A DNA stretch of 18,026 nucleotides from Actinomycetales bacterium (GCA_022838965.1 JALHDK010000053.1:1-18026); one strand, 5' to 3'. Shown: positions 1 to 6,845, numbered from the stretch's first letter. A program made the numbers and translations. Notes: generated from the sequence alone by a model not told the origin.

Positions 1-387
1 CGCGATGTCCAGGTGGGCGACCAGCTGCTCGTTGGAAAGCCCGCCGGCAAGTGGCACGACGAAGCGGGTCCCGATCGTGACCCGACCGTCGGGGGTGCGG
101 CGGGTGAAGCAGATCGGCCAGAGGTGGTCGCGGTTCCAGTCGTTCGCGGCCATCATCATTCCCGGCAGGTGCACCTCGTCGAGTTCGGGACCCCAACTGC
201 CCTCCACCACGAGCGTCTCGCCCTCGATGAAGAAGCCGAAATGGAATCCGTCCCACCTCCCGGTCACACGATCGCCCGAGGTGCGCGTCGTGTAGCCCCG
301 GGTCGCGAGCGCGGCCGCCACGCGGGTGAGGGTGACCTCGGTGGCGGTTTCCGGAGGGTCCTCCGGCCGGCGTCGCGTGGAGGTCAT
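1..387 (-). CDS. YbjN domain protein (C-terminus beyond window)
   Basis: The minus-strand frame opens with ATG at 387 and is still open at base 1, giving 129 codons. The protein has the alternating pattern of a YbjN (type III secretion chaperone-like) fold: an N-terminal helix (VTLTRVAAALATRGY), strands around DGFHFGFFIEGETLVVEGSW, then a helical AANDWNRDHLWPICF stretch typical of the family. No catalytic residues are expected; the molecular role of YbjN proteins in actinobacteria is not established. Its ATG overlaps the stop of the upstream YbjN gene in an ATGA, so the two are almost certainly translated together and may form a heterodimer (inference). The family call is fairly sure; the function is unknown. 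Confidence 0.75.
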   Translation of the reverse strand, partial: MTSTRRRPEDPPETATEVTLTRVAAALATRGYTTRTSGDRVTGRWDGFHFGFFIEGETLVVEGSWGPELDEVHLPGMMMAANDWNRDHLWPICFTRRTPDGRVTIGTRFVVPLAGGLSNEQLVAHLDIA

Positions 388-830
388 GCCGGCACTCCGA
401 ACGGGTCGGGGAAGACGGCGTCGAGGCGGGTCAACGCGCGCGGCAGCCGCGCCGCCGCGCGGGCGATCAGGAGCGTGAGCTGGCGGTCGCTCACCCCGGC
501 ATGGAGCCAGTGGGCCACCTCTCCAACGACCTCGAGGTGGCCCCGATCGTCGATGGAGAGTGCCAGCTTCACCCCATCGGACGCGCGGTTGGCCGCGTCC
601 ACCACCTCGCGCAGCCGTGCCTGGTGATCGACCGAGAGCCGCCGCGGCCAGCGGCAGCGGAAGACCAGCGCGGCGGGACGCACCGCGTCCAGCTGGACGT
701 GGACCAGCATGCCCTCGGCGGTTTCGCTCACGAAGCGGCCGGCGTCGTCGCCGTACCACGTGCCGGGCGCGGTGGCGAGCGCGCTGCGTAACCGCCCCGC
801 GTCCAGGGGGCGAACCTGGTGTGCGAGCAT
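384..830 (-). CDS. YbjN domain protein, first of a tandem pair
   Basis: This encodes 148 residues starting MLAHQVRPLDAGRL at ATG 830. Central features are a VHVQLDAVRPAALVFRCRWPR strand region and a DHQARLREVVDAANRASDGVKLALSIDDRG segment; the AANRA helix followed by strands is the usual YbjN signature, with a helical tail (LTLLIARAAARLPRAL). The frame stays open upstream, antisense to miaA, as far as 1391, but that part is rejected. No Shine-Dalgarno is visible before 830. Instead TACCAT sits exactly at -12 to -7, which suggests a leaderless mRNA. The stop overlaps the next YbjN start (ATGA). The gene diverges from miaA with only 6 bases between start codons. Function is unknown. Confidence 0.75.
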   Translation of the reverse strand: MLAHQVRPLDAGRLRSALATAPGTWYGDDAGRFVSETAEGMLVHVQLDAVRPAALVFRCRWPRRLSVDHQARLREVVDAANRASDGVKLALSIDDRGHLEVVGEVAHWLHAGVSDRQLTLLIARAAARLPRALTRLDAVFPDPFGVPA

Positions 831-836
831 GGTGCA

Positions 837-842
837 ATGGTA
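837..842 (-). promoter_or_regulatory. -10 element of leaderless YbjN transcript
   Basis: On the minus strand TACCAT lies at -12 to -7 relative to the A of the YbjN ATG at 830. This is the TANNNT -10 spacing seen in leaderless actinobacterial genes, and no ribosome-binding site is present. The same six bases read ATGGTA on the plus strand and contain the miaA start codon. No clear -35 element was identified. Confidence 0.55.
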
Positions 843-1739
843 CGGCCGGTCATCGCGGTGGTGGGGGCGACGGCGACGGGAAAGTCCCAGCTCGCGCTCG
901 ACCTCGCCAGCACGCTCGGCACCGCCCAGATCGTGAACGCCGATGCGATGCAGTTGTACCGCGGGATGGACATCGGCACGGCCAAGGTTCCGCCGGCAGA
1001 GAGGCGGGGGATCGTCCACCACCAGATTGATGTCCTCGACCCCGCCCAGGATGCGTCGGTGGCGGCTTACCAGCGGCACGCCCGCGCGGATGTCGCGCGG
1101 ATCCGCGAGGTGGGGGACTGGGCCATCGTTGTGGGGGGCTCGGGACTGTACGTCAGGGCCCTCCTGGACGAGATCGACTTCCCCGGCACGGATCCGGCGG
1201 TGCGGGCGAACCTCGAACAGCGGGCGTCCATCGAGGGGGTGACGGAGCTGTACCGCGAACTCGCGGTGCGCGATCCGGCCGCCGCCGCCATGATCGACCC
1301 CCGGAACGAGCGCCGGGTGGTCCGCGCCCTCGAGGTCATCGAGGTCAGCGGCCGGCCATTCACCGCCGTGCTGCCCCGGCCCGCCTACCACCAGCCCACG
1401 GTGCAGGTTGGCCTGCGTCTCGACACGCCCGCCCTGGAGGAGCGCATCGCGGTCCGCTCCGCGCGCATGATCGCCGCAGGCCTCGTGGAGGAGGTGGCGG
1501 CCCTCGGAATGGTGTCACGTACCGCGGCACGCGCCATCGGCTATGCGCAGGTCCGCGATCATCTGGCCGGGCGTCTCACGCTGCCGGAAACCATTGAGGC
1601 CATCGCCCTCGCAACCCGGCAGCTCGCCCGTCGCCAGCTGAAGTGGTTCCGCCGGGATGACCGCATCCACTGGCTGGACGCCGACGCACACGATCCGGTC
1701 GCCGCGGTCCTCGAGAGGCTGGACCGCGTGCCGGACTGA
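837..1739 (+). CDS. miaA: tRNA dimethylallyltransferase
   Basis: MiaA transfers a dimethylallyl group from DMAPP to N6 of A37 in tRNAs reading codons that begin with U, the first step of (ms2)i6A synthesis in the cytoplasm. The 300-residue protein is a normal length for the family. Visible motifs are the P-loop GATATGKS (residues 10-17), the substrate-binding segment DAMQLYRGMDIGTAK (about 36-50), HHQIDVLDP (61-69), VGGSGLY (99-105) and the C-terminal AIGYAQV (about 234-240). ATG 837 is chosen because it places the P-loop at the usual distance from the N-terminus. A GTG at 819 is in frame but would overlap the divergent YbjN gene. No Shine-Dalgarno is seen. A GAGCAT at -12 to -7 is a weak possible leaderless -10. 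The usual actinobacterial neighbour dapF does not follow. Confidence 0.95.
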   Translation: MVRPVIAVVGATATGKSQLALDLASTLGTAQIVNADAMQLYRGMDIGTAKVPPAERRGIVHHQIDVLDPAQDASVAAYQRHARADVARIREVGDWAIVVGGSGLYVRALLDEIDFPGTDPAVRANLEQRASIEGVTELYRELAVRDPAAAAMIDPRNERRVVRALEVIEVSGRPFTAVLPRPAYHQPTVQVGLRLDTPALEERIAVRSARMIAAGLVEEVAALGMVSRTAARAIGYAQVRDHLAGRLTLPETIEAIALATRQLARRQLKWFRRDDRIHWLDADAHDPVAAVLERLDRVPD

Positions 1740-1773
1740 GCGGAGGTCGGGCCCGGCGATCGGGTCGCGCAGG

Positions 1774-2382
1774 TCAGTCCGATCGCTGGACCCGCAGCAC
1801 CCGGAAGCCACGGGAGGAGGCCGCCCGGTCGCAGTGCAGGCCGAGGCCGGGGATCCACTGCTGCAGGCTGTCCGCCCCCAGGTTCCGCGCGACCACCAGT
1901 TCCGCCCGGCCCGAGGGCCCCAGTCGTGGCAGCCAGCTGGAAAGCAGGCGGTGGAGTGCCGGCTTGCCGATGCGGATCGGCGGGTTGGACCAGAGGAGGT
2001 CGATCTGCCGGTCGGCGAGCCGGGCGATGGCGGCCTCCGGCTGGAGGGCCTCGACGTTTCCCACTCCCAGCCGGGCGGCATTGCGCCTCACCAGATCGAG
2101 GGCGCGCTCGTTGACGTCCACCGCGAGGACGACGGCGTCCGGGGACCTGAGGCCGAGCTCCAGGGCCAGCGGACCCCAGCCGCAGCCGAGATCGACGAGC
2201 ACTCCGGTCGGCGGGGGAGGCGCGACATGTGCCAGGAGCACGGCGGTCCCGGGATCGATGCGGTCGGCGCTGAAGACGCCGGCCGCCGTCTCGACCCGTA
2301 CCGTCCGACCGGCCAGCCGGACGGTGATCTCGCGCCGCTGCTCCGCTGACGCGGGTTCAGCGGTGAAGTAGTGCTCGGACAC
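1774..2382 (-). CDS. RsmC/RlmG-like N-methyltransferase
   Basis: This is a small SAM-dependent methyltransferase of the MTS (methyltransferase small) family, 202 residues. The N-terminus HYFTAEPASAEQRREI resembles the opening of class I rRNA guanine-N2 methyltransferases. Motif I is DLGCGWG (64-70), the acidic strand is VDVNERAL (about 89-96), and NPPIRIGK (133-140) is the catalytic NPP(F/Y/I) motif of base N-methyltransferases. It is shorter than E. coli RsmC because it has only one methyltransferase domain; the exact rRNA target cannot be read from sequence. The start is GTG 2382: TACTGT sits at -12 to -7, pointing to a leaderless transcript, and the GGAG nearby is too close to act as a normal ribosome site. 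It converges on miaA (34-base gap) and diverges from hflX. Confidence 0.88.
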   Translation of the reverse strand: MSEHYFTAEPASAEQRREITVRLAGRTVRVETAAGVFSADRIDPGTAVLLAHVAPPPPTGVLVDLGCGWGPLALELGLRSPDAVVLAVDVNERALDLVRRNAARLGVGNVEALQPEAAIARLADRQIDLLWSNPPIRIGKPALHRLLSSWLPRLGPSGRAELVVARNLGADSLQQWIPGLGLHCDRAASSRGFRVLRVQRSD

Positions 2383-2388
2383 CGCTCC

Positions 2389-2394
2389 ACAGTA
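2389..2394 (-). promoter_or_regulatory. -10 element of leaderless methyltransferase transcript
   Basis: TACTGT on the minus strand lies at -12 to -7 from GTG 2382. The TANNNT pattern and spacing match leaderless actinobacterial promoters and help choose this start over the in-frame GTG at 2400. Confidence 0.5.
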
Positions 2395-2472
2395 GGACAC
2401 CCGGGACCGCGAAATCGGGTGGAGGGATGCTCCGCGGCCATGAGATCGTGGGATGCCGAACGAAAGGACGTC

Positions 2473-3912
2473 ATGCCAGACACCCAAGCCGAGGACGTGG
2501 TCGCCCGGATCCTCTCCCGGGCCGGGACGGCCGTGGAACACGAGGGGACCGACGCGGGCCACCTCGACGTCGAGGAAAGGGCGGCACTGCGTCGCGTCGG
2601 ACTCTCGACGGAACTCGAGGACGTCAGCGAGGTGGAGTACCGCAGGTTGCGCCTCGAGAAGGTGGTGCTGGTCGGCGTGTACGACAGGGACGCGGAGCGG
2701 GCCGAGGTCTCACTGAGGGAGTTGGCTGCCCTCGCCGAGACGGCCGGATCCCAGGTCCTCGACGGTGTGCTGCAGCGTCGACCGGCGCCGGATCCCACCA
2801 CCTACCTCGGGAAGGGGAAGGCGGAGGAACTGCGCGACGTCGTCGCCGCCCTCGGCGCCGATACGGTGATCGTCGACGGCGAACTCGCACCATCCCAGCG
2901 TCGTGCGCTGGAGGACGTGGTGCAGGTGAAGGTGGTCGACCGGACCGCCGTCATCCTCGACATCTTCGCCCAGCACGCGAAGTCACGGGAAGGCAAGGCA
3001 CAGGTGGAGCTCGCGCAGCTCGAGTACCTGCTTCCCCGGCTCCGCGGCTGGGGCGAGTCGATGTCCCGGCAGGCCGGCGGACGTGTGGCAGGAGGAGCGG
3101 GGATCGGATCCCGCGGGCCCGGTGAGACCAAGATCGAGCTGGATCGTCGGCGCATCCGCGCCCGGATGGCCCGACTCCGCCGGCAGATCCGCGACATGGC
3201 GCCCACCCGGGAGACCAAGCGGTCCGGCAGGCACCGGAAGTCCGTGCCCTCGGTGGCCATCGCCGGCTACACCAATGCCGGGAAGTCCTCCCTGCTCAAC
3301 CAGCTCACGGGTGCGGACGCCATGGTGCAGAACGCCCTCTTCGCCACGCTCGACCCCACGGTCAGGCGGACCCAGACTCCCGACGGGCGGGAGTACACGG
3401 TTGCGGACACCGTTGGTTTCGTGCGCAACCTCCCGCATGAGCTCGTCGAGGCGTTCCGGTCGACGCTGGAGGAGGTGGCGGAGGCGGACCTCATCCTCCA
3501 CGTGGTGGACGCCGCGCACGCTGACCCGGAGGGCCAGATCGAGGCGGTCCGTGCGGTTCTCCGGGACATCCCCGGAACGGCGGAGATCCCGGAACTCGTG
3601 GTCCTCAACAAGAGCGACATTGCTCCCCTCGAGGCCCTCATCCGCCTCCGTCGTGCCGTGCCGGGCGCAGTGGCCGTCTCCGCGCACACCGGCGCCGGGA
3701 TTGGCGAGCTGCGGGAGCGGATCGCCGAGCTCCTCCCGCAGCCCGCGGTCGCGGTGGACGTGGTCATCCCCTACGCGCGCGGGGACCTGGTGGCCCGGAT
3801 GCACGAGACGGGCGAGATCGACGTCGAGGAGCACCTCCCGGAGGGCACGCACATCCGCGGGTGGGCGGATCACGCCCTGGCGGCCGAGCTGGAGCGGGCC
3901 GTACGCCCGTGA
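2473..3912 (+). CDS. hflX: Ribosome-associated GTPase HflX
   Basis: HflX is a TRAFAC-class GTPase that binds the 50S subunit and splits or rescues stalled 70S ribosomes under stress. The 479-residue protein shows the HflX N-terminal domain (about 60-200) with YLGKGKAEEL and the hallmark HAKSREGKAQVELAQLEYLLPRL, then the glycine-rich AGGRVAGGAGIGSRGPGETKIELDRR linker. The G domain follows: G1 GYTNAGKS (265-272), G3 DTVGF (312-316), G4 NKSD (379-382) and G5-like SAHTG (403-407). ATG 2473 is preferred because AAAGGA lies 4 bases upstream. Earlier in-frame starts (GTG 2371, ATG 2440) would add unrelated sequence running across the divergent methyltransferase start. A GC-rich hairpin follows the stop. 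Confidence 0.96.
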   Translation: MPDTQAEDVVARILSRAGTAVEHEGTDAGHLDVEERAALRRVGLSTELEDVSEVEYRRLRLEKVVLVGVYDRDAERAEVSLRELAALAETAGSQVLDGVLQRRPAPDPTTYLGKGKAEELRDVVAALGADTVIVDGELAPSQRRALEDVVQVKVVDRTAVILDIFAQHAKSREGKAQVELAQLEYLLPRLRGWGESMSRQAGGRVAGGAGIGSRGPGETKIELDRRRIRARMARLRRQIRDMAPTRETKRSGRHRKSVPSVAIAGYTNAGKSSLLNQLTGADAMVQNALFATLDPTVRRTQTPDGREYTVADTVGFVRNLPHELVEAFRSTLEEVAEADLILHVVDAAHADPEGQIEAVRAVLRDIPGTAEIPELVVLNKSDIAPLEALIRLRRAVPGAVAVSAHTGAGIGELRERIAELLPQPAVAVDVVIPYARGDLVARMHETGEIDVEEHLPEGTHIRGWADHALAAELERAVRP

Positions 3913-3926
3913 GGGCTCCTGAGCGG

Positions 3927-3953
3927 CGCCGGCCACGCGAGCTGCGGCCGGCG
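3927..3953 (+). terminator. GC-rich hairpin after hflX, possible U-less terminator
   Basis: A perfect 8-bp inverted repeat, CGCCGGCC (3927-3934) and GGCCGGCG (3946-3953), encloses an 11-base loop just after the hflX stop. No T-tract follows, so it is at best a U-less or Rho-assisted terminator, or an mRNA 3' stabiliser. Confidence 0.35.
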
Positions 3954-3987
3954 TCCCGTTCACGAGCCAGCGGCCGACCCGAGACGG

Positions 3988-3993
3988 TAGTAT
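3988..3993 (+). promoter_or_regulatory. Probable ldh promoter -10 box
   Basis: TAGTAT at 3988-3993 fits the actinobacterial TANNNT -10 consensus in otherwise GC-rich DNA between hflX and ldh. It would start transcription near 4000 and leave a leader of about 43 bases carrying the ldh ribosome site. The nearest -35-like sequence (TTCACG, 3959-3964) is too far away at 23 bases, so the -35 is weak or absent. Confidence 0.45.
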
Positions 3994-4042
3994 CTGGCGT
4001 GTCGACCGCCGACACCCGGCGGCGAGATCGAAAGGGCAGACC

Positions 4043-5002
4043 ATGAGCGTACTGGAACGACGTCCCACCAAGCTCGCCATCATCGGTGCAGGCTCAGTCG
4101 GCGCCACACTCGCGTACGCCTGCCTGATCAAGGGTGTCGCACGGAATGTCGTTCTCTACGACATCAACAGGGCCAAGGTGGAGGCCGAAGCGCTCGACCT
4201 GGGTCACGGTCTCCTCTTCACCCCAATGGGGAACATCGACGGCTCGGATGACATCGAGATCTGCCGTGACGCGGACATGGTCGTGGTGACCGCGGGTGCC
4301 AAGCAGGACCCGGGGCAGTCCCGGATGGACCTGGCAGGAGCGACGATCGGGCTGATGGAGAAGATCATCCCCTCGGTGCTCGCGGTCGCTCCCGACGCCA
4401 TCTACATGATGGTGACCAACCCGGTGGACGTCGTCACCTACGCCGCCCTGAAGATCTCGGGACTGCCCTCCAACCAGCTGTTCGGATCGGGGACGGTCCT
4501 GGACACGTCCAGACTGCGCTACCTGGTGGCGCGCGAGACCGGAGTGGCCGTCCAGAACGTCCACGCCTACATCGCCGGAGAACACGGCGATTCCGAGATC
4601 CCGCTCTGGAGTTCCGCGATCATCGCGGCGGCGCCGATCTCCGACTGGCGCAATCCCGAAGGCAAGGGCATCCACGAGGCTGACGAGCAGCGCATCGCGG
4701 AACAGGTCAAGAACGCCGCGTACAGCATCATCGCGGGCAAGGGTGCGACCAACTACGCGATCGGGCTCGCTGGCGCCCGGATCATCGAGGCCGTGCTTCG
4801 TGACGAGAACGCGGTGCTGGCGGTCTCGTCCCTGATCACGGAGTACCCGGAGTTCGGTGAAGTGTGCATGGCGCTCCCGACGGTGGTGAACCGGCACGGG
4901 GCCGTGAGCCGGATCCTGCCACCCCTCTCGCGTTCGGAACGTGCCGGTCTCGTCGCCTCCGCCCAGTCGATCCGGGCGACGGCGGCGAAGTTCGGTTACT
5001 GA
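4043..5002 (+). CDS. ldh: L-lactate dehydrogenase, NAD-dependent
   Basis: This enzyme reduces pyruvate to L-lactate with NADH, regenerating NAD+ during fermentation. The 319-residue protein is a typical length. The Rossmann motif GAGSVG is at 15-20, with Asp40 at the end of the second strand favouring NAD. The mobile-loop sequence AGAKQDPGQSRMDL contains Gln88, at the position that selects lactate (malate dehydrogenases have Arg there), and the catalytic Arg94. TNPVDVVT, DTSRLR (Arg157) and GEHGDSE (catalytic His181) follow. His174 in NVHAYIAGEHG is at the position used by fructose-1,6-bisphosphate-activated bacterial LDHs, so allosteric control is possible (inference). ATG 4043 has AAAGGG upstream at good spacing. 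It converges on lexA with only 7 bases between stops and no visible terminator. Confidence 0.96.
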   Translation: MSVLERRPTKLAIIGAGSVGATLAYACLIKGVARNVVLYDINRAKVEAEALDLGHGLLFTPMGNIDGSDDIEICRDADMVVVTAGAKQDPGQSRMDLAGATIGLMEKIIPSVLAVAPDAIYMMVTNPVDVVTYAALKISGLPSNQLFGSGTVLDTSRLRYLVARETGVAVQNVHAYIAGEHGDSEIPLWSSAIIAAAPISDWRNPEGKGIHEADEQRIAEQVKNAAYSIIAGKGATNYAIGLAGARIIEAVLRDENAVLAVSSLITEYPEFGEVCMALPTVVNRHGAVSRILPPLSRSERAGLVASAQSIRATAAKFGY

Positions 5003-5009
5003 TCGGCGT

Positions 5010-5675
5010 TCATAGCGCGCGGAGGACGGACACCACCCGCCCCAGGATGGTCGCCCGGTCCCCGAGGATGGGTGAGTAGGCGGGGTTGGCCGGCATGAGC
5101 CACACGTGACCGTCGCGGCGCTGCAGGGTCTTGACGGTCGCCTCGTCGTCCAGCAGCGCTGCGACGATCTCCCCGTTCTCCGCAACCGGCTGGCGGCGCA
5201 CCACCACCCAGTCGCCGTCGCAGATGGCGGCGTCCACCATGGAATCGCCCGCGACGCGCACCATGAACAACTCGCCGTCGCCCACCAGCTGACGGGGCAG
5301 GGTGAAGACGTCCTCCACCGACTGCTCGGCGAGGATCGGACCGCCGGCAGCGATCCGGCCCACGAGTGGCACGGGCGTGCCCGCTGCCGCGTGGTAGGGC
5401 TGGGCTTCGGTTGACCGGGCGCCGTCGGGTGCCGACTCGCCCTCCCCTGCCGGCCCCGGGCCGACGAGTTCGAGGGCGCGCGGCAGGTGAGGATCCCTCC
5501 GGATGTACCCCTTGCGCTCGAGTGCGTCGAGCTGGTGTTTCACCGAGGAGGGGCTGTGGAGCCCCACGGCCTCGCCGATCTCCCGGATGGTGGGAGGGTA
5601 GCCGCGGGACGCGAGCGTGGCCCGGATCGTCTCCATGACGAGCGCCTGGCGGTCGGTGAGCTCGGGCTTGCCCAT
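5010..5675 (-). CDS. lexA: LexA, SOS repressor
   Basis: LexA represses SOS genes and cleaves itself when stimulated by RecA filaments on single-stranded DNA. The 221-residue protein has an N-terminal winged helix ([44 protein letters not shown], residues 6-49), a hydrophilic linker, and the C-terminal S24 protease domain. The scissile bond is Ala110-Gly111 in RIAAGGP; the catalytic dyad is Ser145 (GDSM) and Lys182 (TVKTL). ATG 5675 has AGGAGG upstream. The promoter appears to be TTTGAG (5747-5742) with TAAGCT (5723-5718) at an 18-base spacing. The SOS box at 5743-5758 overlaps its -35, so autorepression is expected. It diverges from the LysM gene. Confidence 0.97.
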   Translation of the reverse strand: MGKPELTDRQALVMETIRATLASRGYPPTIREIGEAVGLHSPSSVKHQLDALERKGYIRRDPHLPRALELVGPGPAGEGESAPDGARSTEAQPYHAAAGTPVPLVGRIAAGGPILAEQSVEDVFTLPRQLVGDGELFMVRVAGDSMVDAAICDGDWVVVRRQPVAENGEIVAALLDDEATVKTLQRRDGHVWLMPANPAYSPILGDRATILGRVVSVLRAL

Positions 5676-5717
5676 CGTCGGCTCCTCCTGTCAGCGGTGG
5701 GTGAGTGCCTCGGCAGC

Positions 5718-5747
5718 AGCTTACGGCGACCCCCCGCGAGTCTCAAA
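5718..5747 (-). promoter_or_regulatory. lexA core promoter
   Basis: On the minus strand TTTGAG (5747-5742) and TAAGCT (5723-5718) are separated by 18 bases. Transcription would begin near 5711, giving a leader of about 36 bases that includes the AGGAGG ribosome site. The -35 lies within SOS box 1. Confidence 0.55.
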
Positions 5748-5758
5748 CATCTGTTCGA
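5743..5758. promoter_or_regulatory. SOS box 1 (LexA operator)
   Basis: TCAAAC-ATCT-GTTCGA differs at one position from the actinobacterial LexA operator TCGAAC-N4-GTTCGA. It overlaps the lexA -35 element and also lies upstream of the LysM gene promoter, so it could serve both. Confidence 0.85.
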
Positions 5759-5788
5759 GCGCGTGTCGTTTCTGTCGGTGGCCCCCGC

Positions 5789-5794
5789 TACTCT
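5789..5794 (+). promoter_or_regulatory. Probable -10 of the LysM gene
   Basis: TACTCT at 5789-5794 fits TANNNT. Transcription would start near 5801, so SOS box 2 would straddle the start site and box 3 would lie in the leader. The -35 region (around 5764-5771) is poorly conserved. Confidence 0.45.
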
Positions 5795-5795
5795 C

Positions 5796-5811
5796 GGGAA
5801 CAGCCGTTCGA
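5796..5811. promoter_or_regulatory. SOS box 2, weaker LexA operator
   Basis: GGGAAC-AGCC-GTTCGA keeps the GAAC-N4-GTTC core and one full half-site but has two mismatches in the left arm. It lies at the predicted transcription start of the LysM gene and shares its last base with box 3, with centres 15 bases apart. Confidence 0.55.
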
Positions 5812-5826
5812 CGAACACGCGTTCGA
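5811..5826. promoter_or_regulatory. SOS box 3 (LexA operator)
   Basis: ACGAAC-ACGC-GTTCGA has a single mismatch to TCGAAC-N4-GTTCGA. It lies immediately before, and touches, the GGAGGAGG ribosome site of the LysM gene, so LexA bound here would act as a roadblock in the leader. Confidence 0.8.
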
Positions 5827-5839
5827 GGAGGAGGATCAG

Positions 5840-6256
5840 ATGAGCGCCCTTGTGGCCGATGAGATGCTGTCGAGAGCTCCTGTGCCGGAGTCCAGGCCAA
5901 CTCGGCCCGTCCTGCACCTGGTGCCGGATCGTGCGTGTCCGCCGAGGGTGCGGCTCACGCGTCGCGGTCACCTTCTCCTCAGGCTCACGACGTTCGTCTG
6001 CGCCGTGGCGCTCGCGATCGTCGTCGGTGCCGTGGTGGGACTCGCCGCCCGGCCGGCCGCCGTGCCGCCGACTGTTGTGACGACCGTGGAGCGTGGGGAA
6101 TCCCTGTGGACGATCGCCGCGTCCATGACGCCGCCGGGCCGGGACGTCCGGGAGGTTGTGGCGCAGATCGTTCGCCTGAACGGCCTCCAGGATGACGTGG
6201 TGTTGGTGGGGCAGTCCCTGCGGGTTCCGGCCAGCCAGGCCGAGCCCTCCCGGTGA
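5840..6256 (+). CDS. SOS-regulated membrane LysM protein, probable division suppressor
   Basis: This 138-residue protein has a cytoplasmic N-terminus of about 45 residues, one membrane segment (about 47-70, [22 protein letters not shown]) and an external LysM domain (about 79-130: [16 protein letters not shown] through [10 protein letters not shown]) for peptidoglycan binding. Size, topology and position between lexA and nrdR match mycobacterial Rv2719c (ChiZ), and are similar in kind to corynebacterial DivS and Bacillus YneA, which hold back cell division during the SOS response. No separate catalytic domain is visible. ATG 5840 follows a strong purine-rich GAGGAGGAGGA. SOS boxes 2 and 3 lie at its promoter and leader. 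The LysM call is firm; the division role is inferred from locus and regulation. Confidence 0.88.
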   Translation: MSALVADEMLSRAPVPESRPTRPVLHLVPDRACPPRVRLTRRGHLLLRLTTFVCAVALAIVVGAVVGLAARPAAVPPTVVTTVERGESLWTIAASMTPPGRDVREVVAQIVRLNGLQDDVVLVGQSLRVPASQAEPSR

Positions 6257-6278
6257 TGGCCGTGCCGGGTGCAGCAGT

Positions 6279-6307
6279 TTGTCAACCGCCGGGCGGCCCG
6301 TTATGGT
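6279..6307 (+). promoter_or_regulatory. nrdR promoter
   Basis: TTGTCA (6279-6284) and TATGGT (6302-6307) are separated by exactly 17 bases, close to the housekeeping sigma consensus. Transcription would start near 6314, giving nrdR a leader of about 38 bases and making it independent of the upstream SOS-controlled gene. Confidence 0.6.
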
Positions 6308-6351
6308 GCGCACCAACGAGTCGTCGAGGAACGATGGAGGACCCGCTCCCC

Positions 6352-6816
6352 ATGCACTGTCCATTCTGTCGGCATCCGGACTCCCGGGTCATCGATTCGC
6401 GGACGCTCGACGACGGTTCGGCAATCCGCCGGCGGCGCGAGTGCCCCAGCTGCCACCGCCGCTTCACGACCCTCGAGACATCCACGCTGACCGTGCTGAA
6501 GAGATCCGGGGTCACGGAGCCGTTCTCCCGTGAGAAGATCGCGACCGGCGTCCGAAAGGCCTGCCAGAACCGTCCGGTGACGGACGACCAGATCGCGCTC
6601 CTGGCCCAGGGGGTCGAGGAACAGATCAGGTCGACGGGGATGTCGATCATCGACTCGAACGACATCGGCACGGCCATTCTCGGCCCACTGCGGGAGCTGG
6701 ACACGGTGGCCTACCTCCGCTTCGCCTCCGTCTATTCGTCGTTCAACTCACTTGAGGACTTTGAGGAGGCCATCGCGGCACTCCGGGACAGCGGGCCAGA
6801 GGCCCGGCAGGCATGA
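6352..6816 (+). CDS. nrdR: Transcriptional repressor NrdR
   Basis: NrdR senses ATP/dATP and represses ribonucleotide reductase operons by binding paired NrdR boxes. The 154-residue protein is of family length. The zinc ribbon uses Cys3, Cys6, Cys31 and Cys34 (MHCPFC and CPSC), with the basic [17 protein letters not shown] stretch, followed by an ATP-cone domain (about 46-136: [23 protein letters not shown] to [11 protein letters not shown]). ATG 6352 gives the standard MHCPFC start, with GGAGGA about 10 bases upstream; an in-frame ATG at 6334 would add six residues and has its ribosome site too close. No ribonucleotide reductase gene is in the window, so its targets lie elsewhere. The lexA-LysM-nrdR order is conserved in actinobacteria. 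Confidence 0.96.
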   Translation: MHCPFCRHPDSRVIDSRTLDDGSAIRRRRECPSCHRRFTTLETSTLTVLKRSGVTEPFSREKIATGVRKACQNRPVTDDQIALLAQGVEEQIRSTGMSIIDSNDIGTAILGPLRELDTVAYLRFASVYSSFNSLEDFEEAIAALRDSGPEARQA

Positions 6817-6845
6817 AGGGAGGAGGACGTCGGGATCGTTCCGCC

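Noticed and set aside
831..1391. Minus-strand frame extending the YbjN gene upstream across miaA
   Set aside because: It is antisense to a clear miaA, low in family resemblance, and the YbjN homology begins just after ATG 830.
2371..2472. Upstream in-frame starts for hflX (GTG 2371, ATG 2440)
   Set aside because: They would add residues unlike HflX and overlap the divergent methyltransferase start; ATG 2473 has the ribosome site.
3959..3993. TTCACG/TAGTAT as a complete ldh promoter
   Set aside because: The 23-base spacing is too long; only the -10 was kept.
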